A stretch of DNA of 64,000 bases from Terriglobus saanensis SP1PR4. GTDB lineage: Bacteria; Acidobacteriota; Terriglobia; Terriglobales; Acidobacteriaceae. Shown here one piece after another: positions 17,082 to 26,521 of the stretch. Each line of letters opens with the position of its first letter. Position 1 is the stretch's first letter. The DNA lies in the NCBI RefSeq assembly GCF_000179915.2, contig NC_014963.1:5022001-5086000 (forward strand). The letters run 5' to 3'. The position numbers and the translations under genes were made by a program. Below the pieces are notes generated by a model. That model was given only the letters and a program-made list of their open reading frames with translations. It did no database searches and had not been told where the DNA came from.

Positions 17082-18107
17082 ATGCGTTGGTTGGGTGTTG
17101 CTTTGTTGTGTGGAGTCTCTCTGGGGGCGCAGGTGACTACGCCTGAAGAGAAGAACTGGGAGGCGGTGTGCAAGAAGGTGACGAGTGCGCCGCTTGCCGC
17201 TCCCGAGTTGAAGGGACCGCTCCGTGCGGAGCAGTTGCCGCAGTGTGATGCGGAGGGTCTGTACTACGGCTTCAAGGGAGCTGCAGATAACGCTGCGGCG
17301 TTGCAGTGTGGGTGGTGGCAGCGGGCGCATCCTCAGCCGACGCGTGGAGACATGTTCTATGGGGCGGGTGTGTTGACGATGCTCTATGCGAATGGGCGTG
17401 GTGTGGCAAAGAACTATGATCTGGCGCTGCGGTTCGCCTGTGAGCAGACATGGGCTGCTCCGGCGGAGATGGAGTATCGCATTGGGCATCTCGAAGCATT
17501 GCGCGATGGGAAAATGCCTGCAACAAAGCCCTTCGACCTGTGCGACGACGGGACGAGTGGTCTGAGCATGGGCGCTTGCGAGGCCGTGACGCAGGGGCTT
17601 GCGGATAAGAAAAGGATGGGCTCGGCGGACGCTGTTGCGAAGCGGCTTCCGGAATCTGCGAAAGACGCGTTCGCGAAATTACAGACAGCGGAGACTGCCT
17701 TTGAGATCGCGCGAGCCAGAGGCGAAGTCGATCTGACCGGCACGGGGCGGGCCGCGTTTTCTCTCGAAGAAGAAGGCAGGTTGAAGGACCAGTTCCAGAT
17801 CAATCTGCAGCGGTTTGCGAAGGGCGATGTACCAGCGGCTACGGCGCCGGACGTGACGAAGCTGGATGCGGAGATGAATGACGTTTATCGGGGTCTACAA
17901 AACTCGCAAAAATATAAGAACGCGAGTGGTGGCGCGGTGACTGCGTTGGGCATTCAAAAGGCGCAGCGGGCGTGGCTGCTGCTGCGGGACGCGTGGATTG
18001 CCTTTGCGGCGAAGGCGTATCCGGGACTGGCACGGGAGAGGGTCGAGGCGCAGCTGATACGGCTGCGTCTGCATCAGTTGCGGTCGCTTGCGAGTTCTAA
18101 AAATTGA
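17082..18107 (+). CDS. Exported LprI-like protein with Sel1-type region
   Basis: 341 residues. Signal peptide MRWLGVALLCGVSLGA. The middle part (MFYGAGVLTMLYANGRGVAKNYDLALRFAC) resembles a Sel1/TPR-like repeat. The C-terminal third (LDAEMNDVYRGLQN, then GIQKAQRAWLLLRDAWIAFAAKAYPG) matches the lysozyme-inhibitor LprI/DUF1311 pattern, in which a helical pair with W and D residues recurs. It is probably periplasmic. AGGAGG at 17070 sets the start at 17082, just after ruvA (38 bp), so co-transcription is possible. Confidence 0.7.
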   Translation: MRWLGVALLCGVSLGAQVTTPEEKNWEAVCKKVTSAPLAAPELKGPLRAEQLPQCDAEGLYYGFKGAADNAAALQCGWWQRAHPQPTRGDMFYGAGVLTMLYANGRGVAKNYDLALRFACEQTWAAPAEMEYRIGHLEALRDGKMPATKPFDLCDDGTSGLSMGACEAVTQGLADKKRMGSADAVAKRLPESAKDAFAKLQTAETAFEIARARGEVDLTGTGRAAFSLEEEGRLKDQFQINLQRFAKGDVPAATAPDVTKLDAEMNDVYRGLQNSQKYKNASGGAVTALGIQKAQRAWLLLRDAWIAFAAKAYPGLARERVEAQLIRLRLHQLRSLASSKN

Positions 18108-18129
18108 GCTCTAAGAATTGAGGCATCGC

Positions 18130-19683
18130 GTGCGAAGTTTTGTTCTGGTGTTGTTGTTGGCGTTGTGTGGCCGTGCGGGTGCGGAGGAGATTCGCCAGTA
18201 CATTCATACGAGTTGGGATTCGCTTTCGCGGTCTACGAATGAGTGTGCGAGTGTGCGCGATGTGAAGGTGACGACGGCGCCGATTCTGTATCTGCCTGCG
18301 GGCATGGCGGAGCCTGCGGATGTGGCGAAGACGCGTTCTGCGTGTGGCGTGGAGGTGTTGCATCTGCCGCGCGTGATGCGGAAGATTGGCGATGTGAGGT
18401 CGGAGGAGTTGAAGCGGCCGGGGCTGCTGTATCTGCCGAATCGTTACGTGGTGCCGGGTGGGCGCTTCAACGAGATGTACGGGTGGGACAGTTACTTCAT
18501 CGTGCTGGGGCTGGTGGCCGATGGGCGCGTCGCCCTGGCGCGTGGGATGGTGGAGAACTTCTTCTTCGAGATTGAGCACTATGGTGCACTGTTGAATGCG
18601 AATCGCACGTACTACCTGACGCGTTCGCAGCCTCCTCTACTGGCGGAGATGGTGGCGGAGGTCTACGAGGCCTGGGCGAAGTCGGACCCTGCCGCGGCGA
18701 AGGCTTGGCTGGCGAAGGCTGTGCCGGTGCTGGAGAGCGACCACGCATTGTGGACGAGCGAGGCGCATCGCGCGGGGGCGACGGGGCTGGCACGGTACTT
18801 CGATCTGGGTGAAGGTCCTGTGCTGGAGATGGCGGATGACAGCACGTACTATCCGGACGCGATCAAGTGGATGCTGGAACACAAGGACTCCACGTATCTC
18901 GTGGACGCGAACGCGAGCGATGCGGCGAGTTGCACTCGCGCGCTGACTTCGGTGTGCGTGCATGCGACGTTTGGCGGGAAGCGATTGAGCCGGGACTTCT
19001 ATCGCGGTGATCGTGCGATGCGCGAGTCGGGCTTCGATACGAGCTTTCGCTTCGGTGCGTTTTCAGGATCGACGCATCACTTTGCGCCGGTCTGTTTGAA
19101 CAGCCTTTTGTATAAGTACGAGATGCGTCTGGCGGAGTTTTCTGCCCTGGTAGGAATACCTGCGAAGGGTTGGACTGCGCGTGCGGAGGCACGGCAGGAT
19201 GCGATGAATCGGTATCTCTGGGACGCGGCTGCGGGACGTTTTGCCGACTATGACTTTGTCGCGAAGAAGCGAAGCGGGTATGTGTATTCAACGGATTTCT
19301 ATCCGCTCTGGGCGGGGCTTTCTACGGTTGCGCAGTCTGCAAAGATCGAACAGGAGTTGCCGAAGCTGGAGATGGAGCATGGCCTGGCGATGAGCGCGGA
19401 GAAGACGGGCATGCAGTGGGACGCGCCCTATGGCTGGGCTCCTGAACAGTGGTTTGCAGTGGAGGGGTTGGAGCGGACCGGGTTCCACGCGGATGCTGCG
19501 CGGCTGGCGGAGAAGTTCTGTCGCACAGTGGAGGCCAACTTCACGCGCGATGGAACGATTCGTGAGAAGTTCGACGCGGTGACCGGGACTACTGACATCC
19601 TGCTGACAGCCGGCTATAAGAGCAATGCGGTTGGTTTTGGGTGGACGAATGGGGTGTATGTGCGGTTGATTGGGCTGAAGTAG
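18130..19683 (+). CDS. treA: Secreted/periplasmic trehalase, GH37
   Basis: About 517 residues with a signal peptide (VRSFVLVLLLALCGRAGA). Both GH37 signatures are present: PGGRFNEMYGWDSY near residue 108 and QWDAPYGWAP near 429; GFDTSFRFG lies between. It hydrolyses trehalose to two glucose outside the cytoplasm. Start GTG 18130 is preferred because GAGG sits six bases upstream; TTG 18118 is an in-frame alternative. It follows the LprI-like gene by 22 bp and faces a secreted alpha-glucosidase gene, a pair suited to disaccharide use. Confidence 0.9.
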   Translation: MRSFVLVLLLALCGRAGAEEIRQYIHTSWDSLSRSTNECASVRDVKVTTAPILYLPAGMAEPADVAKTRSACGVEVLHLPRVMRKIGDVRSEELKRPGLLYLPNRYVVPGGRFNEMYGWDSYFIVLGLVADGRVALARGMVENFFFEIEHYGALLNANRTYYLTRSQPPLLAEMVAEVYEAWAKSDPAAAKAWLAKAVPVLESDHALWTSEAHRAGATGLARYFDLGEGPVLEMADDSTYYPDAIKWMLEHKDSTYLVDANASDAASCTRALTSVCVHATFGGKRLSRDFYRGDRAMRESGFDTSFRFGAFSGSTHHFAPVCLNSLLYKYEMRLAEFSALVGIPAKGWTARAEARQDAMNRYLWDAAAGRFADYDFVAKKRSGYVYSTDFYPLWAGLSTVAQSAKIEQELPKLEMEHGLAMSAEKTGMQWDAPYGWAPEQWFAVEGLERTGFHADAARLAEKFCRTVEANFTRDGTIREKFDAVTGTTDILLTAGYKSNAVGFGWTNGVYVRLIGLK

Positions 19684-19692
19684 GCGAAGAAA

Positions 19693-19830
19693 CCATGGGG
19701 CACCCGGTTTTTAACTTCGTCATCCCGTAGCGAAGCGGAGGGATCTGCTTTTCTTCCCTGACGAATCAGGTTTGTGCGCTCCGCGCGACCCCACCCTTTC
19801 GCGATGAAGCTGCGAAAGGATGGGGCACGG
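19693..19830. repeat. Mosaic hairpin repeat R1
   Basis: It contains ATGGGGCACCCGG, the module CGTCATCCCGTAGCGAAGCG with GGATCTGC, and GGTTTGTGCGCTCCGCGCGA followed by the TTCGCG/CGCGAA-type stem and TGGGGCACGG. It fills the gap between two convergent genes. Confidence 0.7.
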
Positions 19831-19846
19831 TTCGTTCTTATTCCAG

Positions 19847-21604
19847 CTATTTCGGAACCTGCACTTCGCCGATCCAGGTGGCGTAAGGCGGCAGGGTGAA
19901 GTGTGCGGTGGTGACAGCGTTCAGTTCTGTGTCCGTGGCTTGCAGGGTGCGGAGGACGTAGCCCTCCGGGCCGGTGGGTGGGATCTTGGCTGCGGCGAGG
20001 TCCAGCGAGATGGTCTGTGGCTTGTCTGTCATGTTGAGCGAGATCACGATGGCGTGATGGCCGGGCAGGTAGCGCACGTAGGAGAGCACGCTCTGGTTCG
20101 ATTCATCGAGCATCATCATGCCGCCATCGCGCACGCTGTCGCGGGTGCGGCGCATCTTGATGAGCTTCTTGTGCCAGTTGAGCAGCGAGTTTGGATCGGC
20201 GAGCTCGGCCTGCACGTTGAGCGTCGTGTAGTTCGGCGCAACGGGAAGCCATGTCTTTGCCGTGGTGGAGAAGCCGGCTTGCGGTGAGCTGTCCCACTGC
20301 ATGGGCGTGCGTTCACCGTCGCGGCCCTTTTCCGCGGGCCAGCCGGTGATGCCAATGGGGTCTTTCACGTCTTCCTTGCGCGTGGGTGTGGCGGTGGTCA
20401 TGCCAAGCTCTTCGCCGTAGTACATCAACGCCGTATCGCGCGCGGTCAAAAGCATGGTGGCGAGCAGCTTGGCGATGTGGTCTTTCGCGACTGGGTCTTG
20501 GATGCCGACGGTGTAGCGGTCCGTGCTGCGTTCGTTATCGTGGTTGTCGAAGACGAGGAGCGGCTGCGAGCCGTGGACGCCGGTTTCAACGTCCGTGAGC
20601 TGTTTGCGGAAGCGCGCGGCGTCGAGTGTGCTGGAAGAGAAGCCGATGATCGTGTCCATCGGAAGCTGCAGCTCGTCCTTCTTTTCGCCGCCGTACCACT
20701 TGTCGACTTCGGCGATGTTGGGAAGATAGGTTTCGCCGATGAGGACGCGGTCGCCGGGATACTTCGCCACCATGGCGCGCATGCGGCGCATGACGTCATG
20801 CACTTCGGGCAGGTTGTTGGTGTACACGTCGTCCAGGTTGACGTCGCCCTGCTTGTTGACGCCGGGTTTTACGGGCTCGTCGCGAAGCTGTGTGTCTTCA
20901 AAGAGCGTGGGAACGGCATCGAGACGATAGCCCGCAACACCGCGATCCATCCAGAACTGCATGCCCTCGAACATGGCCCTTTCTACGGCAGGATTGCGCC
21001 AGTTGAGGTCGGGCTGCTGCTTGTAAAAATCGTGATAGTAGAACTCTTTCGTTTTGGGGGACATCTCCCAGGCGGAGCCGCCGAAGACGCTCTCCCAGTT
21101 GTTGGGAGGGACGGTTTTGCCATCGACTTTCTTGCCGGGATTCCAGACGTACCAGTCGCGCTTTGGATTGCTTTTGGACGAGGAGGATTCGAGGAACCAC
21201 TTGTGCCGGTCGGAGGTGTGGTTGACGACCCAATCGAGAATGACGCGGATGTGGTGCTTGTTGGCCTCGGCGACGAGGCGGTCGAAGTCGGCGAGGGTGC
21301 CGTACTGAGGGTCTACGTTTTCGTAGTCGGAGATGTCGTAGCCGAAGTCGACCTGCGGCGAGGGGTACATGGGCGAGATCCAGATGGCGTCGACGCCGAG
21401 GGCTTCGAGGTAGTCGAGACGGCGTGTGATGCCCACGAGGTCGCCGATGCCGTCGCCGTTGGAGTCCTGGAAGCTGCGCGGGTAGATCTCGTAGATGACG
21501 GCGTGCTTCCACCAGGTGTTGTCGATGGGCGGAATGGTCATCGACGACTGTGCGGAGAGGGGTGCGGCGAGTACAAGCGAGAGTAGTGCAGCGGCTAGGC
21601 GCAT
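19847..21604 (-). CDS. Secreted alpha-glucosidase / oligo-1,6-glucosidase-like, GH13
   Basis: 585 residues. Signal peptide MRLAAALLSLVLAAPLSAQ, then the barrel: WWKHAVIYEIYPRSFQDSNGDGIGDL, VNHTSDRHKWF. Catalytic residues visible are the nucleophile in GYRLDAV (about 228), acid/base in LIGETY (about 289) and the stabiliser in FDNHDNERS (about 353). RTPMQWD near the end of the barrel places it with oligo-1,6-glucosidases/trehalulose-type enzymes rather than alpha-amylases. It should release glucose from short alpha-glucosides outside the cell. Convergent with the trehalase gene. Confidence 0.88.
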   Translation of the reverse strand: MRLAAALLSLVLAAPLSAQSSMTIPPIDNTWWKHAVIYEIYPRSFQDSNGDGIGDLVGITRRLDYLEALGVDAIWISPMYPSPQVDFGYDISDYENVDPQYGTLADFDRLVAEANKHHIRVILDWVVNHTSDRHKWFLESSSSKSNPKRDWYVWNPGKKVDGKTVPPNNWESVFGGSAWEMSPKTKEFYYHDFYKQQPDLNWRNPAVERAMFEGMQFWMDRGVAGYRLDAVPTLFEDTQLRDEPVKPGVNKQGDVNLDDVYTNNLPEVHDVMRRMRAMVAKYPGDRVLIGETYLPNIAEVDKWYGGEKKDELQLPMDTIIGFSSSTLDAARFRKQLTDVETGVHGSQPLLVFDNHDNERSTDRYTVGIQDPVAKDHIAKLLATMLLTARDTALMYYGEELGMTTATPTRKEDVKDPIGITGWPAEKGRDGERTPMQWDSSPQAGFSTTAKTWLPVAPNYTTLNVQAELADPNSLLNWHKKLIKMRRTRDSVRDGGMMMLDESNQSVLSYVRYLPGHHAIVISLNMTDKPQTISLDLAAAKIPPTGPEGYVLRTLQATDTELNAVTTAHFTLPPYATWIGEVQVPK

Positions 21605-21790
21605 AGTTTGAGGCTCCGATATGGGTTCGGGGCAAGGTTAGCATTTTGCCGGGATTTGAGGCAGGAAGGTCCGGACATAGATGCGGGTGCGGGCGACGTT
21701 GGGATTCTTCGCTGCGCTCAAGATGACGGTCTTTGCTCAGGGCTGTTTCGTTGGGAGGGGAGATAGACTTTCTTTGCGAGGTGGTGTGCG

Positions 21791-23254
21791 ATGCGGGAGT
21801 TGTTTCTTGGGGTGGACTGCGGGACGCAGGGGACGAAGGCGCTGTTGATCGATGCGGATGGCACGGCTTGGGGGCATGGGCACGCGGCGCATGCGTTGAT
21901 CGAACGCGAAAGCGGAGCGCGGGAGCAAGAACCGCATTGGTGGGTGGAGGCTGCGACGGCTGCGATCCAGCAGGCAGTCGCCGCGGCGAAGTCCAAGGGT
22001 GAGTGCGTGGTGCGTGGCCTGGGTGTGAGCGGGCAGCAGCATGGGCTCGTCGTGTTGGATGAGGCTCAGACGGTAATCCGTCCGGCGAAGCTTTGGAACG
22101 ATACGGAGACGGCGGCGCAGAACGAGGAGGTTGTGCAACGGATGGGTGGTGCGGCGGCATGCGTGGAGAAGTTCGGAATTTCTCCATTGACGGGATACAC
22201 GGTTTCCAAGCTGCTCTGGTTGAAAGAGAAGGAGCCTGCGAATTTTGCGCGGGTGCGGCACGTGATGCTGCCGCACGAGTATCTGAACTGGTGGCTGACG
22301 GGGCGGATGTGCGCGGAGTTCGGCGATGCTTCGGGGACGGGCTACTTCGATGTGCGGAAGCGCTTGTGGGCGAAGGATGTTCTGGACGCGATCGATCCGG
22401 CGCTCTTTGGATGTCTGCCGGAGTTGATCGGCGCGGATGAGGCCGTGGGGACGTTGAAGCCGGAGGTCGCGGCGCTGCTGGGTCTCGATGCCGCGTGTGT
22501 TGTCTCTCCTGGTGGCGGAGACAACATGATGGGCGCGATCGGCACGGGCAATGTGCGCGAGGGCGTGGTGACGATGAGCCTGGGGACTTCGTCCACGTTG
22601 TACTCATATCGCGAGGCGCCGATGGAGACGGTGCCGGAGGGCGTGGCTCCGTTCTGCTCTTCGACGGGTGGATGGCTGCCTCTGGTCTGCACGATGAACG
22701 CGACGAACGTGGTGAACTCGATGCTGAGCGCGCTGGGTCTGGGTGTGGAGGCGGTAGATCGTCTGCTGGCAGAGAGTGCACCGGGGGCGGACGGGATCAC
22801 GGTGCTGCCGTTTTTGAATGGCGAGCGGACGCCGGACCTCCCGCTGGCGAAGGGATGTGTCTTTGGGCTTTCGGCGACAAATTTGTCCGCGGCGAACCTG
22901 CTGCGCGCCACGATTGAGGGTGTTACGTTTGGTGTGCTGGGAGCTTCGACGTGGGTGACGGCTTCGCGGATCCTGTTGATCGGCGGCGGAGCGAAGAGCA
23001 CGCAGTGGCGGCAGATGGTGGCGGATGCCTCCGGTGCGCGCGTGGAGGTGCCTGCGGTGGAGGAGGCTGGTTGCCTCGGCGCGGCAATGCAGGCGCTGGC
23101 TGTTTCATCAGGCAAGTCGATTGCGTCGGTGGCCGATGTCTGTGTGCGTTTGGATGAGGCGAAGACGGCTGTGCCAGTTGCGGAGAAGTTTGCTCAGTAT
23201 GCAGCGGCGATGGCGCGGTACAAGGAGCGATTGAAGGCGGAGTTTGGGGTTTAG
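21791..23254 (+). CDS. xylB: Xylulokinase, FGGY family
   Basis: 487 residues. LGVDCGTQGTKALLID opens the ATPase core; SGQQHGLVVLD and LWNDTET are xylulokinase-type; the FGGY signature is represented by LLRATIEGVTFGVLG and IGGGAKSTQWRQMVAD. It phosphorylates D-xylulose to feed the pentose phosphate pathway. It stands alone, 186 bp from the alpha-glucosidase start, and its stop is 3 bp from the convergent cyclotransferase remnant. A sugar isomerase and symporter about 2-5 kb away could supply its substrate. Confidence 0.85.
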   Translation: MRELFLGVDCGTQGTKALLIDADGTAWGHGHAAHALIERESGAREQEPHWWVEAATAAIQQAVAAAKSKGECVVRGLGVSGQQHGLVVLDEAQTVIRPAKLWNDTETAAQNEEVVQRMGGAAACVEKFGISPLTGYTVSKLLWLKEKEPANFARVRHVMLPHEYLNWWLTGRMCAEFGDASGTGYFDVRKRLWAKDVLDAIDPALFGCLPELIGADEAVGTLKPEVAALLGLDAACVVSPGGGDNMMGAIGTGNVREGVVTMSLGTSSTLYSYREAPMETVPEGVAPFCSSTGGWLPLVCTMNATNVVNSMLSALGLGVEAVDRLLAESAPGADGITVLPFLNGERTPDLPLAKGCVFGLSATNLSAANLLRATIEGVTFGVLGASTWVTASRILLIGGGAKSTQWRQMVADASGARVEVPAVEEAGCLGAAMQALAVSSGKSIASVADVCVRLDEAKTAVPVAEKFAQYAAAMARYKERLKAEFGV

Positions 23255-23257
23255 CTC

Positions 23258-24000
23258 CTACTTCGAAATCTTGATTTCAAAAACCGTAGGCCACTGTTTG
23301 CCGGTGACGAAGAGGCGGTCGTGCTGGGCGTCGTAGGCGATGCCGTTGAGGACGGATTCTTCGTCGATCTTCTGGCTGGCGGGCAGAAGGCCGGTGAGGT
23401 CGATCCAGCCGAGGACGTGGCCGTCCTGCGGCGAGATGCGGGCGATCCGGTCAGAGTGCCAGACGTTCGCGTAGATCTCACCCTTGATGTATTCGAGCTC
23501 GTTGAGTTGATCGATGGTGCGGGCGCCGTCTTTCACCACGATGTGGCGGGTCTCTTTGAAAGTGGCAGGGTCGCGGAAGCGGAGCGTTGCGGTGCCGTCG
23601 CTGGTGACGATCTCTTTGGCGGAGTGCGTCATGCCCCAGCCTTCGCCGGTGTACTTGAACTGTTTGACCAGGCGCAGGGTGAAGCGGTCATAGACGAAGC
23701 AGACGTGCGACTGCCAGGTCCATTCGTAGATCTGCGAACCCCAATCGACGATGCCTTCGCCGAAGTCCTGTGGTGCGAGATTGATGCGCTGGAGGGTGTT
23801 GCCTGTTTTGGGGTCGGAGCGATGAGGGCCGAGCGGCCTTCCATTCCTGTGCCTTCGTAGAAGAGGCCGTTGAGGTAGAGGAAGCCTTCGGTGTAGTTGG
23901 AGGTGGCGTGCGGGTACTTTGCTACGACAGTGTAGTGGGAGATTGGAGCGGCGATGGCCTGGGTGGCGAGGAGCGCTAGAGCGAGGAGGAAGATGCGCAT
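23258..24000 (-). pseudogene. Glutaminyl-peptide cyclotransferase with frameshift
   Basis: The first 60 codons (start ATG 24000, signal peptide MRIFLLALALLATQAIA, then FLYLNGLFYEGTGMEGRSALI) lie in one frame. From about 23820 the rest (SDPKTGNTLQRINLAPQDFGEGIV, then IYANVWHSDRIARISP, VLNGIAYD) lies in another. Adding a single base at 23820-23824 restores ALIRSDPKTG. Both parts fit bacterial glutaminyl cyclases (five-bladed propeller, N-terminal pyroglutamate formation). A true frameshift or a sequencing error; otherwise the gene looks intact. Confidence 0.75.
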
Positions 24001-24205
24001 GTCGTCTTTGACTCTTCTTTTCGCTTTTGTCGATCTGGAGCGTAGTGATCTGCTTTGTAGAAACGATGTGACTGGGATCATCGGAATAAACCCGACCGAA
24101 GTGTGTTTTACAGATTGATTTCATTCGCCACGAAACTACGTGAAAGCGGCCGAAGCAGGTGTTGTTCAACAGAATTCGTTTTTTCTACTTTATCGGAAGG
24201 TAGCC

Positions 24206-24748
24206 ATGCCAAATTTTCCAGGGAGTTTATTAGACAATGTTCAAACGGCGATTAAAAGGCCAGATGTTGTTGGCGTCGTGGTCGTGGACGAGCAAGGTGA
24301 TCCGCCTGCGGCATACCCTCAAAGACCTCATCAGCAGCAGGTCCTTCTCTTCGCAGCGAGATTCGGGCTTCCTGTTTGGCTCATAGAACTAAACCCAAAT
24401 CCAGCCAATCCCAATATCGCTACCCGGACTCAGTTGCGTGCGTTTCTGCCTCAAAATGTTCCCGTCATCACAAAAAGGGGTCTAAATGCCTTTCACAACA
24501 CAAATTTGCTAGCTCAACTTCAGCATGCGCACGTTGACACCATAGTGTTGATGGGATTCGCTTCGAATCAGTGCGTCAAGTTAACAGCTGTGGGTGGTCA
24601 TGAGGGATCACCCACAAATCCAGGGCCCTTCAATGACGGGGCTACCGGTCTCATGCTCACCGTGATGACTTGTCAAAATATTCTTCGCGGTGGTTCCGTT
24701 GGTGACTGGATTGCGACGCCTGGAGTCGAATTTTACGAAAGGGTCTAG
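24206..24748 (+). CDS. Isochorismatase-like cysteine hydrolase
   Basis: 180 residues, shorter than many family members. GVVVVDEQGD gives the family aspartate, VITKRGLNAFHNT the lysine and VLMGFASNQCVKLTAVGG the nucleophile cysteine, so the Asp-Lys-Cys triad seems complete, although the usual GxxTxxCV is here SNQC. GGAAGG at 24195-24200 fixes the ATG. It is lower in G+C than its neighbours, with less biased codons, suggesting recent arrival. Probably hydrolyses a C-N or ester bond of a small molecule. Confidence 0.7.
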   Translation: MPNFPGSLLDNVQTAIKRPDVVGVVVVDEQGDPPAAYPQRPHQQQVLLFAARFGLPVWLIELNPNPANPNIATRTQLRAFLPQNVPVITKRGLNAFHNTNLLAQLQHAHVDTIVLMGFASNQCVKLTAVGGHEGSPTNPGPFNDGATGLMLTVMTCQNILRGGSVGDWIATPGVEFYERV

Positions 24749-24767
24749 TGAGCGGGTTATTCGGGTG

Positions 24768-24903
24768 GGATGCGCTTTGCACATGAACCCATGTCCCAAA
24801 AGCGGGACATGGGGCACCCGGTCGTAGATGTCCTGAGGGATCTGGTTTGTGCGCTCTGCGCGACCCCACCCTTCGCGATAAGGCCGCGAAGAATGGGGCA
24901 CGG
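24768..24903. repeat. Mosaic hairpin repeat R2
   Basis: Modules in order: GGATGCGCTTTGC, an ATGTCCCAAAAGCGGGACAT hairpin joined to GGGGCACCCGG, then GATCTGGTTTGTGCGCTCTG, and an inner TTCGCG/CGCGAA stem ending ATGGGGCACGG. It fills the gap between the convergent isochorismatase-like and isomerase genes. Confidence 0.7.
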
Positions 24904-24910
24904 GGTGGTG

Positions 24911-26323
24911 CTACTGGTGGTGGTGCATGGGCCAGCCGAGGTATTTTTCGGCGGCTTCTTTGACCGGGGCGGCTACGTTGGCGAAGTTGGCCGCGACGTG
25001 GTGTTCGAAGCCGTTTTCGCAGATATAGCGGAGGAGCTTCTGCATGTTGGGGATCTCGACGACGCCTGCGCCGCCGAAGGTGTTCAGCGAGTCGTCCGTG
25101 AAGGCGCCTTCGCCGACGTAGCCGCGGATGGTTCCGGTGAAGTCGTCGGTCGAGAAGCGGGCGAAGCTCATGGCTCCAGCTTTCACCTTGCCGTCCAGGG
25201 TGCCATAGGTGTTTTCCTTACCGACCGTGCCCGCGACGATCTGCTGGAAGTCCATCTTCACGCCTTCGTTGAAGAAGTGCTTGGGCAGGTTGGAGCAGTG
25301 GAAGCAGACCGCCTTGTCCGGGTTGTTGCCGTAGTTGTTGTTCCAGTCCAGAAGGGCGGAGGGGGTTTCGCTCGCAAGCGTGAGGGCGTACATCGAAAGC
25401 GTTCCCATGGTGTCCACTTCGCAGGCGGAGGGCAGAAGCTTTTCGCTCATCATGCTCATGATGGTGCAGGGCACGATGCCGAAGAACTCTTCCATCGAGG
25501 TCCAGCACTGGACGGAGGAGATGGTGAGGTCGTTGGACTTCATCCAGCCGTCGATGACGACGCCGAGCTTGGACATCTTGAGCAGCGCGGCTTCGGGCGT
25601 GTTGTTGGTGGGGAGGTAACTCTTGATGGCGTTGAGCTTCTGCTGCACGAAGTCGTCGGTGTCCGGGAGTTTGGCGATGCGGCCGAAGATCTCGGAGAGA
25701 TCGAGCGTGTCCACCGTGATGCCGGATTGTTCGAGGAGTTTTTCCGAGTAGCGGACGGTGTTGAAGGCCGCCGGGCGAGCGCCGATGGCGCCCAGGCGCA
25801 GGTTGCGGAAGCCGCGGACGACGCGACAGGTGGCGGCGAACTCCTGCAGGTCTTTCGCGAACTCGGCGGAGTCGGGGGCTTCCGTGTGCAGCGTGGTGAG
25901 GGAGAACTTTTCGCCGTACTGGCGGAGGTTGTTGGCGATGGACATCTTGCCGCAGAAGCTGTCGCGGCGGAAGGCGATGGACATCTTGCCGGTGTCGTCG
26001 GGCGTGGCCTGGATGAGAATCGGGACTTTGAGGTTGGAGAGGCGGATGGCGTCGGCGAGGCCGCGCTCCTCGCCGAAGTTCGGAAGGGTGATGATGATGC
26101 CATCGATGTCCTTGGCGTTCTTCTGGAAGAGGGCGGTGCAGCGCTTGGCCTCTTCATAGGTTTCGACCGCGCCGAAGGAGGTCTCTTCGGGGGTGACGCA
26201 GATGGCCTTGTGGCCCGCGCGCTCGATAGCGGCGATCATCTCGGTGCGTCCGGTGGCGGCGAGATGGGAGGGGAAGAAGCCGCGGTTTCCGACGAGGAGG
26301 CCGAAGGTCATTTGCTGAGGCAT
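24911..26323 (-). CDS. L-fucose/L-arabinose isomerase-family protein
   Basis: 470 residues. The N-terminal part (FGLLVGNRGFFPSHLAATGR, then GIIITLPNFGEERGLADAI) and C-terminal part (VKAGAMSFARFSTDDFTGTIRGYVGEG, then HHVAANFANV) follow the FucI/AraA fold, with conserved Glu and His candidates for the Mn2+ site (MEEFFGIVPC, ACEVDTMGT). Members interconvert aldoses and ketoses; the sugar cannot be read from sequence. Third gene of an operon with a sodium/sugar symporter and a small membrane protein; a xylulokinase is close by. Confidence 0.75.
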   Translation of the reverse strand: MPQQMTFGLLVGNRGFFPSHLAATGRTEMIAAIERAGHKAICVTPEETSFGAVETYEEAKRCTALFQKNAKDIDGIIITLPNFGEERGLADAIRLSNLKVPILIQATPDDTGKMSIAFRRDSFCGKMSIANNLRQYGEKFSLTTLHTEAPDSAEFAKDLQEFAATCRVVRGFRNLRLGAIGARPAAFNTVRYSEKLLEQSGITVDTLDLSEIFGRIAKLPDTDDFVQQKLNAIKSYLPTNNTPEAALLKMSKLGVVIDGWMKSNDLTISSVQCWTSMEEFFGIVPCTIMSMMSEKLLPSACEVDTMGTLSMYALTLASETPSALLDWNNNYGNNPDKAVCFHCSNLPKHFFNEGVKMDFQQIVAGTVGKENTYGTLDGKVKAGAMSFARFSTDDFTGTIRGYVGEGAFTDDSLNTFGGAGVVEIPNMQKLLRYICENGFEHHVAANFANVAAPVKEAAEKYLGWPMHHHQ

Positions 26324-26420
26324 GATCTATTCCTTTTGCTGTTGTTTGGGTCGGTGTGGATGAAGTCTGGCTGAAAGCTGCTCGTTCATCCGGTGGTGGA
26401 GGTGGGTTGCGGAGGGTAAA

Positions 26421-26500
26421 AGCAGATCTCTCCACTTCGGTCGAGATGACGGGAATGTTGTGGGATGACAAAAAAGTGGCTGCGGGATGACAAAGTCTCT
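26421..26500. repeat. Short repeat modules inside the sugar operon
   Basis: AGCAGATCTCTCCACTTCGG, GAGATGACGGG and two copies of GGGATGACAAA are variants of the GATCCCT...GCTACGGGATGACAAA module seen in R3, R4, R6 and R7. It lies in the 198-bp gap before the isomerase start, where it could form mRNA structure. Confidence 0.5.
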
Positions 26501-26521
26501 CTGAGACGGCAAACAGGATGG

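Noticed and set aside
20898-22781. 627-codon minus-strand frame
   Set aside because: Ser/Pro/Arg/His-rich shadow running across the alpha-glucosidase and antisense to xylulokinase; no motif.
24770-26374. 534-codon plus-strand frame
   Set aside because: Antisense to the isomerase-family gene, with valine/glycine-rich shadow composition; the minus strand carries the real motifs.
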